This document shows positions 61,781 to 64,000 of a stretch of 64,000 nucleotides of DNA, piece after piece (position 1 is the first letter of the stretch; every line of letters starts with the position of its first letter). The notes under the pieces were generated by a model. That model was not told where the DNA came from. It did not search any database and was given only the letters and a program-made list of their open reading frames with translations. The translations under genes and the position numbers were made by a program. This stretch comes from JBGPGW01 sp046349515 (GTDB taxonomy: Bacteria > Pseudomonadota > Alphaproteobacteria > CADEGL01), in NCBI GenBank assembly GCA_046349515.1, contig JAXMCE010000005.1, forward strand, positions 1 to 64,000. Direction: 5' to 3'.

Positions 61781-62649
61781 AGGGCATCATTCTCGCCGGC
61801 GGTACCGGCACGCGGCTCTATCCCATTACGCGCGGCGTCAGCAAGCAGCTGTTGCCCATCTACGACAAGCCGATGATCTACTACCCGCTCTCCGTGCTGA
61901 TGCTCGCGCGCATCCGCGACATCCTCATCATCACGACCCCCGAGGATCAGCGCCAATACAAGGCGCTTCTGGGGGACGGCGCGCAGTGGGGGCTGTCGCT
62001 CTCCTATGCGGTGCAGCCGGCACCCGAGGGTCTGGCCCAGGCGTTCCTCATCGGCGCGGATTTCCTCAAGGGCGACAAGTGTTGTCTCATCCTTGGCGAC
62101 AATATCTTCTTCGGTCACGGCCTGACGGAGGCGCTCGCGCGCGCCGCGGCGCTTGACCGTGGTGCCGTGATCTTCGGCTACCGCGTAAGCGACCCGGAGC
62201 GATACGGAGTCATCACTTTCGATGCCTCGGGACGTGTCACAGGAATCGAAGAGAAGCCGAAAGTGCCGAAGTCGAACTACGCGGTCACTGGGCTCTACTT
62301 CTATGACGAGCGGGTCGTCGACTATGCAAAGTCGATCCGTCCATCGGCCAGGGGCGAGCTTGAGATCACCGATCTCAACAATCTTTACCGAGATCGCGGA
62401 GAGCTTCGGCTCGAGACGCTCGGACGCGGCTGTGCGTGGCTCGACACGGGCACGCACGATTCCCTGATCCAGGCGGCGGAATTCGTGCGGACCGTCGAAG
62501 TCCGCCAAGGTCTCAAGATCGGCTGCGTCGAAGAGGTGGCGTACCGGATGGGCTTCATCGACCAGCCGGCGCTCGTGGGGCTCGCGGCGGGCATGCGCAA
62601 CAACGAGTACGGGCAATATCTGCTGCGTATCGCGGAAGAGCCGCCGTAA
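61777..62649 (+). CDS. rfbA: Glucose-1-phosphate thymidylyltransferase
   Basis: 290 residues from ATG 61777, overlapping rfbD (ATGA). The nucleotidyltransferase signature is 'GIILAGGTGTRLYPIT' followed by 'SKQLLPIYDKPMIYYPLS'; 'ILGDNIFFGHGL' carries the metal-binding Asp, 'GIEEKPKVPKSNYAVTGLYF' the sugar site, and 'AWLDTGTHDSLI' follows. It makes dTDP-glucose from dTTP and glucose-1-phosphate and is usually feedback-inhibited by dTDP-rhamnose. It is the last of rfbCBDA. A small GC hairpin follows 18 bp after the stop. Confidence 0.96.
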   Translation: MKGIILAGGTGTRLYPITRGVSKQLLPIYDKPMIYYPLSVLMLARIRDILIITTPEDQRQYKALLGDGAQWGLSLSYAVQPAPEGLAQAFLIGADFLKGDKCCLILGDNIFFGHGLTEALARAAALDRGAVIFGYRVSDPERYGVITFDASGRVTGIEEKPKVPKSNYAVTGLYFYDERVVDYAKSIRPSARGELEITDLNNLYRDRGELRLETLGRGCAWLDTGTHDSLIQAAEFVRTVEVRQGLKIGCVEEVAYRMGFIDQPALVGLAAGMRNNEYGQYLLRIAEEPP

Positions 62650-62667
62650 CGGGCCGCTCGTGAAACC

Positions 62668-62686
62668 GCCTCCGCCGGTCGGAGGC
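62668..62686 (+). terminator. Small hairpin after rfbA (weak terminator candidate)
   Basis: GCCTCC (62668-62673) and GGAGGC (62681-62686) with a 7-base loop, followed by CCTGTTCTTG rather than a true T-tract. It may reduce read-through from rfbA into the following 328-bp gap. That gap (62650-62977) has no convincing gene; a GTG-started 87-codon frame crosses it but is not recognised. Confidence 0.35.
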
Positions 62687-62977
62687 GCAGCCTGTTCTTG
62701 ACGATCTCCGAGGTTAGGTGGAAATGCTGAGAGCCAAGATTGCAGCGGGCATCGCGTATGTCGATGCAGCGTGCGGAGGATACGTCGTTCTCGCGGGAGG
62801 GGGCGGCGGCATGCGGCCGTCCGTTGCCCCGATGTTCGACTTCGCCCATAATCCACGCCGAGTGCCGCGCCGCCGCTCCTGTGCCGGGGTGCGGAGGCGG
62901 CTACCGATCGTTCCAGCGGACGCACGAATCACGTGGGCGCAGGGCGGAGTCGTCCAGGAGACCGGACCGGTGATGCC

Positions 62978-63373
62978 ATGACCTATGTACCGCCATTCAA
63001 TGTCGTGAGACGCCGCCTGTTCATCCACACGGTCGATGGGCGGGGGCGCGTCAACATCTCCTACCAGGAGTTCCTCGATTTTATCAAACTGATGCTGCGT
63101 GGCGTCGCCGTCGACGAGCGCTGGTACCTCAACGAGTATCCCGACGTGGCGGAAGCGATCCGCAGTGGCGCTTACAAGTCGGCGAAGCATCATTTCGTCG
63201 AAGAAGGCTACTTCGAAGGCCGCAAGCCCGCTGAGGCCGTGGTCGACGCCGACTGGTATGTCGAGAACAACCAGGACGTGGCCGAGGGCATCAAGTCCGG
63301 GCAAATCGCCTCGGCGCAGGAGCACTTCCTGATGCATGGCTACGGCGAAGGAAGGCTTCCCAGCAAGTATTGA
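62978..63373 (+). CDS. Small protein with two PDV/EGR repeats
   Basis: 131 residues from ATG 62978. After about 40 residues ('VNISYQEFLDFIKLMLRG') come two repeats of about 46 residues: 'DERWYLNEYPDVAEAIRSGA' ending 'GYFEGRKP', and 'DADWYVENNQDVAEGIKSGQ' ending 'GYGEGRLP'. The pattern WYL-x-x-x-PDVA...G...A...HF...GY-x-EGR-x-P is found in many surface and glycosyltransferase proteins of unknown mechanism. The same unit begins the 1537-residue glycosyltransferase at 58892. It may be an adaptor or recognition protein of the glycan machinery. There is no signal peptide. Confidence 0.75.
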   Translation: MTYVPPFNVVRRRLFIHTVDGRGRVNISYQEFLDFIKLMLRGVAVDERWYLNEYPDVAEAIRSGAYKSAKHHFVEEGYFEGRKPAEAVVDADWYVENNQDVAEGIKSGQIASAQEHFLMHGYGEGRLPSKY

Positions 63374-63391
63374 GGTGTTGGGCAACGGCCG

Positions 63392-63419
63392 CGGGCGAGA
63401 GGCTTATCGCTCTCGCCCG
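63392..63419. terminator. Perfect GC hairpin between convergent genes
   Basis: CGGGCGAGAG (63392-63401) and CTCTCGCCCG (63410-63419) form a 10-bp perfect stem with an 8-base loop. It sits 18 bp after the repeat-protein stop and 68 bp beyond the stop of the convergent oxygenase gene. There is no T-tract, so termination would be weak or factor-assisted in either direction. Confidence 0.5.
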
Positions 63420-63487
63420 GGGCAAGCCGGGACAGGGCCGCGCACGGGACGGATGCGCCGCGGGGATCGCGCACGCAACGCGCTCGA

Positions 63488-64000
63488 TCAGTGCGCCGGT
63501 CCGATGACGCGGTCGAGGATCCAGTTGCCGATCTGGTTGAGTGACCGCTCGGTGCGACACAGCAGGGCCATCCGCGCATAGGGCGACTCGATGCCAGCCT
63601 GCTGTTTCAAAGCAACGGCCACATCCTCGCCCACCACGATCGAATTGCGGCGATAGTAATTCTGCGCGATCTCCTCGAAATCGTTGCGCGCGACGGTGGT
63701 CTTGGGGAACAGGGAACTGACCGTCAAGCGTGACTTCGTCGGCGTGATGGGCTCGCAGCGGAAGACGAGCGCCCCGTCATTGCCGAGCGTCATCAGCATG
63801 TTTGCCCTGAGCGTGGTGAAGAACGTGCCCTTCTTCCAGCGGTCCTCGATCTGCGGCATGGCGGGGAAGCCGACGTAATCCGGGAAGGGCAGCAGCAACT
63901 GACTGCCTTCATGGGCCGCGAAGCCGAGCGTGTAGTTGTTGTTGCTCGGCGGCACGCGGTTCGAGGTCGCCTTCCAGCGCGACAGCGAATCCCGGTGCAC
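63488..64000 (-). CDS. Rieske-type aromatic oxygenase alpha subunit, C-terminal part (partial)
   Basis: The last 170 residues of a gene that continues beyond the window end. The segment 'YYRRNSIVVGEDVAVALKQQ' followed by 'AGIESPYARMALLCRTERSL' has the form of the ring-hydroxylating oxygenase alpha-subunit catalytic domain (E-D-x-x-x-x-x-x-Q-x-G, then S-x-x-E-x-x-x-x-x-F/W). 'FPDYVGFPAMPQIEDRWKKG' and 'LSSLFPKT'-like strands belong to the same helix-grip domain. The Rieske [2Fe-2S] domain and most iron ligands lie outside. Substrate unknown; demethylases of quaternary amines and ring hydroxylases are both possible. Confidence 0.7.
   Translation of the reverse strand: MHRDSLSRWKATSNRVPPSNNNYTLGFAAHEGSQLLLPFPDYVGFPAMPQIEDRWKKGTFFTTLRANMLMTLGNDGALVFRCEPITPTKSRLTVSSLFPKTTVARNDFEEIAQNYYRRNSIVVGEDVAVALKQQAGIESPYARMALLCRTERSLNQIGNWILDRVIGPAH

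Noticed and set aside
62718..62981. 87-codon GTG-started frame between rfbA and the repeat protein
   Set aside because: Composition is low-complexity (Gly and Arg runs), no homology is recognised and it overlaps the better-supported ATG at 62978.

Overview
The window is most likely a chromosomal segment of a GC-rich alphaproteobacterium, possibly Rhodospirillales or Rhizobiales-like. This rests on the gene types (HutF-branch histidine catabolism, MASE1/CHASE hybrid kinase, RmlABCD, type I secretion, very large modular glycosyltransferases) and on the dense, overlapping GC-rich operons. The species cannot be named from the sequence. No rRNA, tRNA or CRISPR array was recognised.

Layout. 1-8000 is an accessory, island-like stretch that looks less GC-rich by eye. 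It holds the tail of an ImmA/IrrE-like protein and an HGT-motif protein downstream of it, a large unknown protein with a helix-turn-helix-like N-terminus, a secreted thermonuclease coupled to a tiny ORF, a zinc-ribbon protein, an S24-type peptidase domain without a DNA-binding domain, and two tandem tyrosine recombinases (the second frameshifted). 8-25.5 kb is a mixed chromosomal region: a membrane protein, an SDR oxidoreductase, a small two-gene secreted/membrane unit, an IS3 remnant, a 1177-residue hybrid histidine kinase, an MFS exporter, an amidohydrolase, a divergent Mur ligase-like/LD-carboxypeptidase pair, a chemoreceptor and an MDR reductase. Two related non-coding segments lie 8 kb apart (11.2-11.7 and 19.2-19.5 kb).

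25.5-36.5 kb is a histidine utilisation locus. hutIHGU (+) and hutFC (-) diverge from a 99-bp promoter holding a perfect palindrome, ATGTATATACAT, a probable HutC operator. Downstream of hutC on the same strand are PhyH and TauD dioxygenases and a cupin; an isopenicillin-N-synthase-like oxygenase lies beyond hutU. Every junction in hutHGU and hutFC overlaps by 4 bp, and hutI-hutH overlaps by 16 bp.

36.5-63.4 kb is the most unusual part: a cell-surface polysaccharide and type I secretion cluster. It contains a histidine-rich RTX-like protein, a 1440-residue double glycosyltransferase, a methyltransferase, a GT4 enzyme, a 916-residue Sel1-repeat protein in one unit with an HlyD-type adaptor and an ABC exporter with a degenerate C39 domain, a sulfotransferase-like protein, a secreted TIM-barrel-like protein, a 1537-residue GT2-GT2-GT9 fusion, the dTDP-rhamnose genes rfbCBDA, and a small protein made of the same 'PDV...EGR' repeat that starts the 1537-residue protein. 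Three non-coding regions in this cluster share the palindrome CGTTAACG and the element CGATTCGCA, which suggests one regulon. My working hypothesis is a coordinately regulated system that makes a rhamnose-containing (perhaps sulfated) surface glycan and exports an RTX-like histidine-rich surface protein. The window ends inside a Rieske oxygenase alpha-subunit-like gene.
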